This document shows, one piece after another, positions 39,181 to 53,153 of a stretch of DNA of 64,000 nucleotides (positions are counted from its first letter, which is position 1; each line of letters begins with the position of its first letter). The DNA comes from Amorphochlora amoebiformis. Taxonomy: Eukaryota; Cercozoa; Chlorarachniophyceae. Location of the stretch: NCBI GenBank assembly GCA_054601695.1, contig BAAHQB010000041.1, positions 992,001-1,056,000 of the forward strand, given 5' to 3'. Made by a program: the position numbers and the translations under genes. Below the pieces are notes generated by a model. That model was not told the DNA's origin, did no database searches, and saw nothing but the letters and a program-made list of their open reading frames with translations.

Positions 39181-39235
39181 GCGTGTGTGTGTGTATTAGT
39201 ATTAACACACACACGCACACAGGTATATATGCATA

Positions 39236-39279
<44 letters not shown>

Positions 39280-39452
39280 GTGAACTTGTATAAATATGAA
39301 TATATAATATATTGTTCGAAAGTCTGGGAGTTTCGAGACGGAGAGTGTGACACGTAGTGTGAGGGTGGTCCAGACACTGAGTTTCATTATGCATCTATAC
39401 ATGTAGGATGTAAATATATGTACATATATAAATATACATATGTGTACACATC

Positions 39453-39493
<41 letters not shown>

Positions 39494-39844
39494 CAGACAG
39501 TATTTCTTTACATGCATGTGTACTTGCGTGTATAATTCACTGTCAAGAAAAGCAATTGAAAACGTATGTACGTGTCAAATAAAATACCAAGAAGCTTCTT
39601 ATACACAAATTTGTGATCTCCCCTGAGCATTCTTTCTATCCAATTCTACCGTATGTTCCTTTCGCACAAAATTTTGACGCATATCAGTTTTCGAAGAATC
39701 CACCAACGCTCCGTCTCCTATCCCTTCCCCTCTCCATCAACGCAAGGATTCGTAAGATAATCGACCTCCACCTACACTGTATATCCCCCTAAGTGTCCTG
39801 TCCTTCCGAATCCCCAGCCCGAATGGGAAACCGGTGGCTTCCAT
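30163..39844 (-). CDS. CK1-like: Casein kinase 1 family Ser/Thr protein kinase, 15 exons, 302 aa
   Basis: Exons (complement): 39766-39844, 38942-39038, 37879-37897, 37664-37720, 36612-36676, 36186-36233, 35398-35461, 34659-34727, 34033-34102, 33128-33188, 32677-32706, 32070-32134, 31420-31472, 30459-30524, 30163-30228 (TAG). All junctions are AG/GT and all phases match (909 nt). Kinase landmarks in order: glycine loop [17 protein letters not shown] lysine, [11 protein letters not shown] (CK1-typical), hinge [23 protein letters not shown], catalytic loop [10 protein letters not shown], metal-binding VYLIDYGL (DYG instead of DFG), [11 protein letters not shown] (CK1 SIN variant), [16 protein letters not shown] then RVPWQG, and C-lobe LDWQFDWIV. 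The protein is a bare catalytic domain with a short basic tail ([11 protein letters not shown]). ATP-dependent Ser/Thr phosphorylation is expected; substrates are unknown. It is divergent from Hip across a 527-base gap. Exon 3 is only 19 nt. Confidence 0.95.
30661..30975. repeat. (TAA)n trinucleotide array in a CK1 intron
   Basis: About 315 bases of TAA/AAT repeats with scattered single-base changes, lying between CK1 exons 13 and 14. It gives poly-Asn, poly-Ile or poly-Leu if translated. It is intronic and not coding. Confidence 0.95.
32735..33120. repeat. Degenerate TTAGGG tract with one copy of the dispersed element, CK1 intron 10
   Basis: TTAGGG-like words on the + strand surround a copy of the dispersed element at about 32985-33055 (GAGATTATTCATTATGTCTT, then GGTCATTGACTAGTGGGGCT). 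It lies between exons 33128-33188 and 32677-32706 of the kinase. Confidence 0.75.
34205..34620. repeat. Polypurine tract in CK1 intron 8
   Basis: GAGA/GATAGA-rich on the + strand for about 400 bases, so pyrimidine-rich in the CK1 transcript. It contains short internal repeats (GAGCTAGAGAGAGATT near 34465-34500). Confidence 0.75.
37235..37645. repeat. Polypurine tract in CK1 intron 4
   Basis: GA-rich on the + strand between exons 36612-36676 and 37664-37720. It is CU-rich in the transcript, again matching the direction of transcription. Confidence 0.7.
38500..38940. repeat. Degenerate CCCTAA tract in CK1 intron 2
   Basis: CCTAACC, CTTAACC and CCCTAA-like words occur on the + strand just downstream of exon 2. 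Here the transcript carries the TTAGGG sense, opposite to most other telomere-like tracts in the window. Confidence 0.55.
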
Positions 39845-40371
39845 GGTCGAAATGTCACACCGAGTGACCATGTGTCCGGTATTGTTATATCTACACTTTG
39901 GATATGCAGATAGGGAAAGTCGGATACTAAATTAGTGCTCCTGACATCGAAAGTCTCGCGAATCATGTCGAATCCACGGCTCCAAGGCAATGGCTATTAC
40001 CGTGATTTTGCCCATGAGAACACATTTTGCAAAAGAAAACTTTAACCTGAGTGTATGAAATGGCTTTCCCTATGGTAGGCATGTCATCGGCTAGGGCCCT
40101 GGCGATGGTCCTGGGGATGGCGGCGGTGACCTTATTGACCTTTCCCACGACTCGTCTCCGAACAAGAAAAACTCATGAGATCTCCACGGGATCCCTCTTG
40201 GGTTCGAGTTTGGTGACACCTTCGCAGGTGCAGGAGGGGCCCATGGTGTCTGAGGGGTTGCGACGAATGATTAGTCTGCAGAGATGGCAAGGAGGGGCGC
40301 AACGCTCTGCTCTCCAATCATCGAACGATCTCACAGGCGATTTCAAATGCAAAGGCGGTATCTCGGCTGCT
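39845..40371. promoter_or_regulatory. Divergent promoter region between CK1 and Hip
   Basis: A 527-base, GC-balanced gap without (TA)n separates the CK1 ATG (39844, - strand) from the Hip ATG (40372, + strand). It should carry both promoters and 5' leaders. Medium-length frames open on both strands here are judged chance overlap. A small upstream exon of either gene is possible. Confidence 0.55.
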
Positions 40372-41044
40372 ATGAGGCTGAGAGGTGGAGGTAAGATATC
40401 TATTTCTTGGTTGGAGAAGTGTATAAAACTACGACTAGGGGATACAGCCATGCAACGTCTCATCTCACATGAATGATTGTCAACCCCCCTCCCATCAGGC
40501 GTTGAATTCAGCCCTGAAGAAATCGACACTGTTAAAAAGTTTTGCACAAAAGTAGAAAACACTCACCCAAAGCGCACAAAACCCCAACCCCAATTTAGTT
40601 TGTAATATCATCATGATCATGAAAATTGCTCATCTAGATGCTTGAAAACCCCGACGTCTTGACCAAAGACGACAATCTTGCCTTCTTTCGAAGTTTTATC
40701 AAAAGCGGGGCCAATATACTCAAGGTGGTCTATCAACCCACCCTACCCAAATCCTGGCCCTGGCCGATCGTAATCTTCATAGCTGTTCTTTTTTCTTCTC
40801 GCAGCAACATACAAGTGGGGCTGGAGGGGCCAACGAGGGCGCAGGAGCAAAAAGCGAGGCAAGCTACTCGAATATCGGTCTACAAATTCTCAGTTTTCTC
40901 CTCCATAATTTTTGCTTAAATTATTGGATGTCTATTTAGAGATCTTACAACATGGACATGGACATGATTGTATAGGAGTATACGTATACATAGCTACATC
41001 AATTTGTGCATAATGTATACATATCTATATATATATATATATAT

Positions 41045-41093
<49 letters not shown>

Positions 41094-41202
41094 CACATAC
41101 ATACATACATACATATAATATATATATATATATATAATATAACAAATGTATTTGTACACAAATATACATAAAACACATACGCAGATCTATACACATACAC
41201 AT

Positions 41203-41240
<38 letters not shown>

Positions 41241-41505
41241 AATACACATACATATAGAAATATATGTACATTTTCCTTGTTCTCATATGATGTATAGGGT
41301 GTACGTATATGTGATAGATGAGTAGGCTTGAGAAGTAAAAACGTTAACGTAATATGTGTGACAGGCCACGACGGAGAAACGATTGATCTCGATGACCCAG
41401 GAGAGTTTACCTACCCAGACTATGTGCCGCTCCCCGTAGAGGAAGACCCAGATAAGATCCAAACGCCTGGTACACTGTATCTGTACAATGTAAAAGTACA
41501 AATGC

Positions 41506-41546
<41 letters not shown>

Positions 41547-41702
41547 TCAAAATATATATATATATATATAATATTATATATATATATATATACACATATA
41601 TAAATATATATAGTTATATATATTCATATACATACATACATAATAGTTACATATGTGTATATATATATACAAATAAAAATAAGCATGATTATAATTATAT
41701 AT

Positions 41703-41784
<82 letters not shown>

Positions 41785-42019
41785 AATATGGATTAACCTA
41801 TAGACGTTGTCGATGTCTCCCAGTTTGAATCGCTGCCAAAAGAGGCAAAACCCGAGGTACATACATTTTCAGATACCTTGTAACCTATCGATTCACACCG
41901 CATATACAATATGCGTACAACATACATATGTATCATGTGTACACTTAGGTGACCGAGGAGGATGTGGAGGCTGGTCAGGTGGCAATATGTTCATTTATAA
42001 AAAAATATGTATGTGCGTA

Positions 42020-42061
<42 letters not shown>

Positions 42062-42207
42062 CATGCATGCTTACATATATATATATATATATTATATATA
42101 TATATATGTGTATATATATATTATATACATATATTTTATATTATATATATATATATATTATATATATATATTATATGTATATAATATATATATATATATA
42201 TATATAA

Positions 42208-42245
<38 letters not shown>

Positions 42246-42248
42246 AAA

Positions 42249-42305
<57 letters not shown>

Positions 42306-42450
42306 AAAAAACATATATGTTTATGTACATGAGAGAGAAATATACATAAAAAATATAAAAAAAATATATATATTATATCTATATTATGTATATATATATA
42401 TATATATATATATAAATATATTATACATACATATATATATATAATATATG

Positions 42451-42483
<33 letters not shown>

Positions 42484-42613
42484 TAGATACATATATAATA
42501 TCTATATTATATATATAATATACACACATATATATCTATGTATGTATATTATATCATATAGATATATATATATATGTGTATATATACATATATATATAAT
42601 ATAGATTTAATAC

Positions 42614-42645
<32 letters not shown>

Positions 42646-42696
42646 ATATGCATATGTATACATCTTATAAGTATACATATAATAAAACACATGTAT

Positions 42697-42742
<46 letters not shown>

Positions 42743-42845
42743 GTGTGTGTATATATATATAATACATAGTTACACATGTATATGCATGTGTGTGTATGTG
42801 AATATGTATTTAAATATTGTAACATGTACTATATATAAATATATA

Positions 42846-42884
<39 letters not shown>

Positions 42885-43454
42885 TGCTTCCCGCGCTTAC
42901 ATATCATGTACGTGTAAAGTCGCACATTATATGTATATATTATTAAAATATATAATAGTGTATATTTATAGTTACAATTTGTGTGTTTGTGTCATGTGTA
43001 CGTGCGTGTGTGTATATATTATATAAAGTGCATCGCAGCAAGCGTACCATGGGATGAATTTATGAGTTTAATACGTACTTAATGCTAAATAGGAAGCAAG
43101 ACGCGCCGCTAAGGCATTGGCTAAGGAGGGTAAGCTAGAGGAGGTATACGAATTCTATTATTAGAATGTATATCTTTACATACACAAAAAAATATGTTTT
43201 TTCTTTAGGCGATCTTGAAATTCAAAGATGCTGTAAAAAAGCACCCGTCGGCCTCTATCTTCGCTGATGTAAACATATATACTTAATATATGTAAACATA
43301 TATACTTAATATTTATATGTATGCGTATTTACACCACATGTTTGTCTACATGTAGCAGTTAAAAAGAAAAATTATAATATGTATTATATATATATATATA
43401 TCGTACATATATAATATACGTAAATATTATATATGTGTATATAGTATATGTATG

Positions 43455-43497
<43 letters not shown>

Positions 43498-43567
43498 TAC
43501 GATGTGATCATACAAGCATGCAAATAATATCTGTATTGCGTTACGTTCCATTATATTATATTACATA

Positions 43568-43665
<98 letters not shown>

Positions 43666-44459
43666 CATATATATTATATATATATATATATATATATTGC
43701 ATATATATTATATATATATATGTATTATATATATATATATATATATACATATATATGTATGTATGTATGTATGTATATATAAATATGTATATATTTATAT
43801 ATGTATGTATAAGAATATATATATATATATACACATATATATATATATGTATATTTCTTTATATACAATACATTCACATATACTTACTACATACACACAT
43901 TAGATGGCGTCGCTATTCCTACAACAAGACAAGCCAAACACAGCAGTCTACATAACCGATCTTGCTATTAACATCACAACTGACAACAGCAGGGTAAGAT
44001 TCACCCGGAGACTATATCCCTCTGCCTCCTGCATTACTTGTGCGTCTTAACCCAGACTCGGCGCAGCAGCGACACGTGTGTTGTGAACACGTGTGTTGTG
44101 GACACGTGTGTTGTGGACACGTGTGTTGTGGACACGTGTGCTGTGTTGTGGACACGTGTGTTATAGACGTGTGTTGTCGACATGTGTTGAGCCGTACGGA
44201 TACACGTGGTTACGCCTGGCTTTGTATTGATTAAATTTCTGTCTACAGGCGTACCTTGTCAAGGGCAAGGCCCAGAATCGATTGGGACACTACACTGAGG
44301 CTGTGGTAATGTATTTTATGTGCACATATTACACACATATATATATACATATATATATATATATGTGTGTGTGTATGTGTATACATACATATAAACATAT
44401 ATTATTATACTAATATATGTTATCTATGTATTGATCATATTTTACGCCTACATATGTAT

Positions 44460-44499
<40 letters not shown>

Positions 44500-44664
44500 T
44501 AATATGCATATGTAGAAAAACCTTGTCGCAGCCCAGAAGATGGATTTCAACGAGGAGGCAATGAGGGTTACCTAAATTATATATATAATATGTGTAAACA
44601 TATGACAGAATCTTGTACATTACAATTCATATTGGGTTACATACATTTGAATGTACATTTATGA

Positions 44665-44699
<35 letters not shown>

Positions 44700-45475
44700 A
44701 TATTTATATATATGTAAATATATATATATATATATATAATATATATAAATATATATATGTAATTATGTAAATATTTTTCATATTATAAACGATGTAATAT
44801 TTAACATATGAACACATATACATACATAAATATATATATATATATATATGTTTATATATGCATATATATAAAAATGCGTGTGTATACATCTTATGACCAA
44901 CCTTTTATACCTCATGTATTATGTAAGCGTGTATTTATAATACGTGTATCCCAGGAGGAGAAATACGCCCGCGAAAGAATGCCTCGGGTAATATATATAT
45001 ATATATATATTATATGTATATTATATATATATATATATTATTTAGATATATATATACATACATTTATACGTATATTATGTAATATTTACATATATGTAGG
45101 TGCTAAAGTACGTGGAACACAGGCGGAAGTACGACGATGAGAAGAAGATAGCAGAGGAAAAACATAAAGAGAAAGTATATATATATATTGAACAATATAT
45201 ATAAATACATTGTAGATATATATATATATATATATATATGTATATTAAGTAGATGGACACTTCGTATGTATGAATACCAATACGCATACATATTATATAC
45301 ACGCAATAAACATATGGAAATGTGTTAAATATGGTGTGATACAGGTCCGTAAGTATAAGAAACATGTCCGCCAAGCTAGCCACGACAAGGTTATATGGAT
45401 ATGTGCACAATCTCAACACATAATACATAGACTAGTGTTGACATATTATTTTACGCACATAAAAAGACAAATACA

Positions 45476-45515
<40 letters not shown>

Positions 45516-45593
45516 CTCGACACATAATACATAGACTAGTGTTGACATGTTATTTTACGCACATAAAAAGACAAATATATGTACATTTATATA

Positions 45594-45626
<33 letters not shown>

Positions 45627-45656
45627 ATATAATTGCATGTACATATGCGAATATTA

Positions 45657-45694
<38 letters not shown>

Positions 45695-46172
45695 TATATA
45701 TATATATATAATATATATATAAATACAGATATATATATATATATATACATATATACATACAAATTCACAGGCCGCAGCGGCCTCTGCCTCGGGTGGCTAC
45801 GGTGGAGGGGGAGGGGCCTACGGAGGAGGAGGAGGAGGCTACGGAGGAGGAGGAGGAGGAGGAGCTGGTGGATATGGAGGGGGAGGGGGCGGATGGGGCG
45901 CTGGAGGAGCTGCTGGAGGCGGCCCGGGAGGATTTCCTGGAAACGTAAGTCCTTAAACTCTATTCGTCTTTCTTAAGAGTGAGAGGGGGTGGGATTTCCA
46001 ACTTCCTCCAATTTGTGCCTTGGCTGTAATAACATGTTCTTAGGAATTAAAACTAACTACTTCAATCAGCCTTAATATGTCCTAAACTTGACTCCTAACT
46101 GGACCTAACTCTCAGCCTGCGGATATGTCCAGGATGCAAGAGATCATGCAGGATCCAGAGGTATACATATAT

Positions 46173-46208
<36 letters not shown>

Positions 46209-46392
46209 ATATATATATGAGTGTGTGTGTGTGTATTTATATACTTGTATTATATTATATGATGTATTCATATATAACATTACATCATACATATGTAACA
46301 GAAATATATATATATATATATATATATATTATACATATATATATATATATTTAATAAATATATATATATATATATATATATTATATTTATAC

Positions 46393-46425
<33 letters not shown>

Positions 46426-46534
46426 CATATATATATTTGTGTATTCGTAGTGTATATTACACATATGTATATATATATACCATATAATTGTAATATAGGT
46501 ATATATCCGAAGTATGTGTTCATATAACTGTATG

Positions 46535-46587
<53 letters not shown>

Positions 46588-46897
46588 TTATATGTATATG
46601 TGCGTGTGTGTGTATATGTATATATATATATATATTTACAAATATATATACATATATACATATACATGTAGGATGTGATGCATACATATATATAATGAAG
46701 TAGGTATGTTAGAATATTATTGTTATAATACATTTATACATGATACAATACATGCGTCCTAATATTGCTTTTTACTTATGTAGATAATGGCAATGATGCA
46801 AAACCCCGCTACTCTCGCTAAACTCCAGGTAATGTCATGTGCACACACATATACATATAAACATATGTATACACATATACATATATATACATCTATG

Positions 46898-46939
<42 letters not shown>

Positions 46940-47292
46940 ATGTATGTATGTATGTACATTTAAATATTATATCATGACTATTATTACACCATTATTCTTT
47001 TAGTGATTTTACGTTAGTACATTTTTTTCATATATACGTATATTATATGGATAAATTATGTAAATGTGTAAATGTAGATAAGCATATATATGTATAATAT
47101 GTATATATATATATATATATATGTATAAATATATATATATATATATACATGCATCAGTATGAAATTGCATAAAATATATCTATATAGATTTGTATGTATA
47201 CTTTCATATATATACATATGTGATAATATACACATACATTTTTGTACAGGGCGCGATGGCAGATATGCAGAGAGGAAAGGTATGTATAGTAA

Positions 47293-47324
<32 letters not shown>

Positions 47325-47397
47325 TTATATATATATATATATTATATTATATGTATATATGTGTATATAAGTAAATCATATATATATGTATATGTTT

Positions 47398-47476
<79 letters not shown>

Positions 47477-47694
47477 ATATATATATATGATACATATATT
47501 CACAAGTATTACATGATGTTGTAATATTTATATAGATATATATATACATACATATATATATATATATATTAATATATTCTCCTTAATACATATTTTGTAG
47601 ACCACATATATACATATATATATATATATATAGTATACATTTATTACATCTGTTGTTTATATTTTTGCATATATTTACACGTATATATATGTAT

Positions 47695-47772
<78 letters not shown>

Positions 47773-47860
47773 ACATATATATATGTGTGTATGAATATAT
47801 GTATATGTGCATTTATAATACTGCATACATATCTATATACGCAAATATAATATATACATA

Positions 47861-47899
<39 letters not shown>

Positions 47900-48220
47900 A
47901 AATATAATAGATGTAAGTATTTGTGTGTATTTACATGTGTGGGTGGCTATCTATGTGTGAGTGTACGTTTGAGAGAGAGAGAGAGTATGTAACGGAAAAT
48001 ATGTAAATACTAGATGCCTGACGACCCCCAGCTTCGCATGCTTATCGCAAAGGTTCCATTACTTTCTTCAGGAATATATATATATATATTATATATATAC
48101 ATACACATTACATATAATAACAATATATACACATATGTATATATCTATATACATATATACACACATATATATATATGTATATACATATATATGTATGTAT
48201 TTATAAATGTATATAAATAC

Positions 48221-48268
<48 letters not shown>

Positions 48269-48742
48269 ATGAATGTACATAGTGCATATATATGTATAAT
48301 GTTATGTATTTGTCATATATACTTACAGATATATTGTGACTACTTGTATTCGTCATATACATATGTCTCTCTCTCTGTCTAGATATATGTATATTATACA
48401 TGTAAGTATATTTTTAAGCCTGTGTTTCTAATATACCTACATTTAGTACATATGTATTCATTCAGATTCAGTCTAAGGCAGCAGCTTCGAGAGGGGGTGG
48501 GCCGGGAGGTAGTGGTGGCGGGAACCCCTTTGGGGGAAGCCCTTTCGGTGGAGGAGGGCCCTTTGGAGGGGGAGGAGGTATGGATAATCACACACACAGA
48601 CACACACTCACCAAATATGTTATTTATGTATTTATATGTATAATTCTAAATGTATTGTTTAATATATCTAGGGGTATGAATTATATTAAGTGTTATTTGT
48701 ACCTATATATATATATACACATATAAACATATATATACATAT

Positions 48743-48784
<42 letters not shown>

Positions 48785-48877
48785 ACATAAATACAAAAAG
48801 TATACATATACATATATATATATATAGTGTATGTATGTATATATACATTTACATAAACATATCTATATATATTCAAA

Positions 48878-48909
<32 letters not shown>

Positions 48910-49045
48910 TATTACATCTGCACATATCTGTGAACCAGGTGGTAACCCTTTCGGAGCAGGAGGCGGGTCGCCGTTTGGAGGAGGGTCCCCATATGGAGGA
49001 GGGGGGAGCGCAAATGAGATACCAAGAACTCAAGATATAGACTAA
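40372..49045 (+). CDS. ST13/HIP-like: Hsc70-interacting protein (Hip/ST13), 22 exons, 477 aa
   Basis: Exons: 40372-40390, 40499-40551, 40638-40724, 40805-40877, 41365-41469, 41804-41856, 41949-41978, 43093-43143, 43209-43268, 43904-43993, 44249-44305, 44516-44566, 44955-44987, 45100-45174, 45345-45389, 45771-45944, 46116-46160, 46784-46828, 47250-47279, 48014-48052, 48466-48577, 48939-49045 (TAA). Every phase matches (1434 nt). Domains: N-terminal Hip helix region ([32 protein letters not shown]); acidic linker; three TPR-like units ([52 protein letters not shown]); charged helix ([15 protein letters not shown]); Gly/Tyr-rich linker; DP/STI1 domain ([40 protein letters not shown]). Hip binds the Hsp70 ATPase domain through its TPRs and stabilises the ADP state in the cytosol. 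Unusual: a Gly-rich [10 protein letters not shown] tail of about 60 residues follows the DP domain, ending EIPRTQDID. Confidence 0.95.
43568..43664. repeat. Long (TA)n array in Hip intron 9
   Basis: An uninterrupted TA dinucleotide run of about 95 bases between the two TPR exons 43209-43268 and 43904-43993. Confidence 0.95.
44066..44195. repeat. 15-bp minisatellite of CACGTG palindromes in Hip intron 10
   Basis: About eight tandem copies of a unit near ACACGTGTGTTGTGG, the later ones variant, lie between the exons at 43904-43993 and 44249-44305. Most units contain the palindrome CACGTG (E-box core). Confidence 0.9.
45411..45583. repeat. About 70-bp direct repeat flanking a (TA)n array in Hip intron 15
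   Basis: A segment starting TCTCAACACATAATACATAG (45411) recurs at about 45514 as TCTCGACACATAATACATAG. Both continue through the same GACTAGTGTTGACAT and ACGCACATAAAAAGACAAAT blocks with very few differences. The spacer is a (TA)n block. Confidence 0.9.
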
Positions 49046-49331
49046 GGCTAGAAAACTTTGAGCACCACTGCGGTGGTGCAACGCATGTGACTCTACTAGT
49101 CTATATATCGAGATCTGCAGCCTTGAGGCTTGAAATTTAACTTTAATGATTACGAATTTTCAAGTTAAGACTGCTCATACCCGAGATACCCAGTGAAATT
49201 TGATTTCGTGAGGAATAGTCAGAAGGTGGGTAACTACAGTTACTCTTGAGAAAAATCACTTGACTAAGGCGTGATTACTAGGTTATATAAATTCTTATTA
49301 TTAATTGTACATTGTGACATCAGATATGCCT
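49046..49331. other. Spacer between convergent Hip and transporter genes
   Basis: A 286-base gap between the Hip TAA and the transporter TAG. No (TA)n array and no exon. It contains CTAG at 49096-49106 and should hold both poly(A) regions. Confidence 0.55.
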
Positions 49332-50173
49332 CTACTCTGCTAGGTCGCGTAGCTTTGCCTCTATCTCTTCTAACGATAATCCTCGAGTTTCCGGAACCTT
49401 CAACATCAAAACAATTGTTATTATTGCCGTGAAATAAGGAAATACTCGGCACAAACTTTACTAACTAGACTCTAGAGACTAATGGTACGTACAGAAATCA
49501 TACATATAAAAAATATACTATATTTCTACCTTTATATACATATATATATATATATATATTATACAATAGACGTTTAGAGTGTATATATATATATATATAT
49601 ATATATAAGTACGCCATAACCTTGGAATTCTCAAATGCCACCGCCGCCGCAGCGATCAAGGCAAACTATTTTTACATATCTTATATCTTGATATATACCC
49701 AAAAGTCCAGTCCAATGGGCAAGGATAGTTGGGTTTGGTTTTAGTGAAGTTCATAGATTTCATAATTTCATACACACATACATATATATGTATTTATACA
49801 TATTCAATATTATGTGGAACTAGATATTGAGCACAAAAAAATATGCTATATCTTTAATATATATATATATATATATATTTATAAATGCAAATGTATACAA
49901 TATAACTATATGCAGCTATAAACATATATACAAACATATCCAAATATATGTAATTGACGGGGATGTATAAATTATAAGTCTTAGGGGTCTAACCTGTGCA
50001 AATAGCGCGGCCTCCCCAATACTCTCCCTCTCAATCTCAAATAGTGCGCTCACCTGTATATATATATTATATATAACTGTAATATTCATATTTAGGTGTA
50101 CGCAAATATATATCCAATGCATATATACATATATATATATAATATGTGAACATATGAACATATATATATATAT

Positions 50174-50232
<59 letters not shown>

Positions 50233-50437
50233 AGAAAGTTGGAGGCAAAATTCGATAGTGTCCCAATGGACAGAGCAGTTGATCTTACCCTAGAGGTAGG
50301 ATTAGCGCTTGGATTAGAGTTAACTTAGGGGTTATAATTGGGGTTACCAGTGGGAACTAGATTCGAGTTAGGGTTATATAAATATATATATATATATATA
50401 TGTGTACATGTAGATATTAAATATAATATATATATAT

Positions 50438-50472
<35 letters not shown>

Positions 50473-50497
50473 TATAACTGCTATTTAACATATGAAC

Positions 50498-50548
<51 letters not shown>

Positions 50549-51411
50549 ATATATGAATACGCACACATACATGTACATATTGCAGATATATACATTATCA
50601 GGGAGGGAGCTATGGCAAGATCTGATGCTAGAAAGGGAGAGAGATAGAGGAATAAAAAGATGTCTAGGGACACACGGAGAGAAATATACAAGTCCAGCTC
50701 TCGAGACACAGGGATTAGCAAGAGCAAGTGAGATTTAGACAAAGCACGACAAAGCCAGAAACAGAGAGCGAGGGAAGGGAAAAAGAAAATTTCGAAAGTA
50801 CTTAAGTGGGAAGATCTCAGACAGTATAAGCCATGTTACAGGACCAAACCCGATCTGGTAGAACCTAAGGTTAGATAAGCTCAAACCCTATGTCCAGTTG
50901 CTTGGATTTAGCGACTAGAGTTCAGGTTAGGATCAGATTAAGCATGTCTTAGTCCGAGGACCATTGACTCCTCCACATTGTGGGGCTACGTTGCTGTTTG
51001 GGATCGCAGCAGAGGTTAAGGTTAGGGTTAGGTTTAAGGTTAGCAGTTAAGGATAGGGTTGGGGTTAGGTTTAGGGTTAGGTTAGGACGGGGGGGTTAGG
51101 GTTGTGTTGGGGTTGGATTTGTATGGACTACCCTACAAAGGCGACTACACAAGCAAGTACAGCGGCAGAGTTTGGCTCGTCTCCACCGGCCGCTGCGAAG
51201 AGAGCGCTAATAAAAGGAATGTTTATAACCATAAATATTCTTTTTTTTAGGCAGAATTAACAAAAAAATTCCATATATCTGAGAGAAACCTTACGAGATA
51301 CTCCGGAGAATTGGAGATTTGGTTATGAATACCTGAGAGCGCCTAGAGCCCCAGCCATCCCGGTGGTACCGGTTAGTAATAACTGTATTGGGTAATATAT
51401 ATATATATATA

Positions 51412-51443
<32 letters not shown>

Positions 51444-51584
51444 TTACATGTATATATATATATATATATATATGTAACATATTACCATTAACGTAATATA
51501 TATATATATATATACATATATAGATATATATATATATATATGTATATATGTATACATATACATATATAAAACAATTATGTATAT

Positions 51585-51628
<44 letters not shown>

Positions 51629-51777
51629 GTACAAACAATAGCAGTTGAATTCGGATCCTTAAGAACAACCTGTCTGCGCCCCCATTTGGGATCTTCTACG
51701 AGGCCGACGCTCACAAGTGTCATTATTGTCTTGAATACTCCTACTCCTACTGCGGCCTGATACGTACATACATGTAT

Positions 51778-51818
<41 letters not shown>

Positions 51819-52021
51819 TATATAAACATATGTGGATGTATGTATATATATATATATATATCTATTAAGTGTATAAATGTTATATATATACATGTACATA
51901 TTATATCTTTGTATGTATATTAAATAAATAAAAACATATATGTACATATATATATATATCTATATATATATGTATATATATGTGTGTGTATATATATTAA
52001 AATATATATGTATATATATAC

Positions 52022-52070
<49 letters not shown>

Positions 52071-52085
52071 GCATATATGTTCATA

Positions 52086-52125
<40 letters not shown>

Positions 52126-52213
52126 AAGACTCTGACAAGGGTGATGGTATTCTGTTCCTACTATATATATATATATATTATATATATATATATATACATA
52201 TTGTTCAATATCT

Positions 52214-52249
<36 letters not shown>

Positions 52250-53120
52250 ATATATATATACATATATATATATATACATATATATATATATTAATATATA
52301 TAAAGAGAGAGTATGATAAGAGATTGAAGTGGAGATATGACAGAGACCTCAAATCCTAAACCAGCTTTCTCGAAGATTCTATTGGCGTAGTATAATACTG
52401 AGGGCTGTCCTGATAGCTGTTGGAGCAAGACTAAACCGACCTATTAGTATATATATATATATATGTAAATATATATATATATATATATATACGTATATAT
52501 ATATATGTATATATAAGTTTATCGTTTAGATATCGCATATAGAATATATATGTATTAGACTGAGGGTTAATCCCAGATAACATAATGTAACACTTGAATT
52601 TAACAATGCATATACGGTACATACTTTGGATACAAATTCTAGATATGTGTAATATATCTGTAATATACTCATACAAATATATATACATATATACATAAGT
52701 GTGAATTTGTACCCGTACATGTTTATAAAAACTTCGTACATAATATCATCTATGTATAGATTTCGTCTGCGTAGTATTATACGGATTTGTGTCCTAGCAG
52801 GTATTCAGCTAAGATTAGACCGCCCTAATACCATGTTAGTAGACATATTTAATATGCTTGCTACCCCGACATTCTACTATGCCGGTATAATAGATAAATT
52901 GTACGAATGTGTGCTCTGTTGAGATTATATCGACCTAAATACTATGCCGATATGTTATATATATATATATATTGATATATAGGTTTTGGGCTAATACTAT
53001 AGCGACCTAGTATTACCTAAGTATTTTATAATGACATATATATATATGTATATATATATATATAATATATATATGTATTTATATATGTGTTTAATATATG
53101 TACATATATATACATATATC

Positions 53121-53153
<33 letters not shown>

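Noticed and set aside
39772-40562. A - strand frame resembling an MCM N-terminal zinc-finger/OB segment
   Set aside because: Phase-consistent exon 1 of CK1 (39766-39844) and exons 1-2 of Hip occupy the ends of this interval. The frame also contains a stop and its exons do not join in phase.
44066-44195. CRISPR-like array
   Set aside because: Contiguous 15-bp minisatellite with no unique spacers, in a eukaryotic intron.
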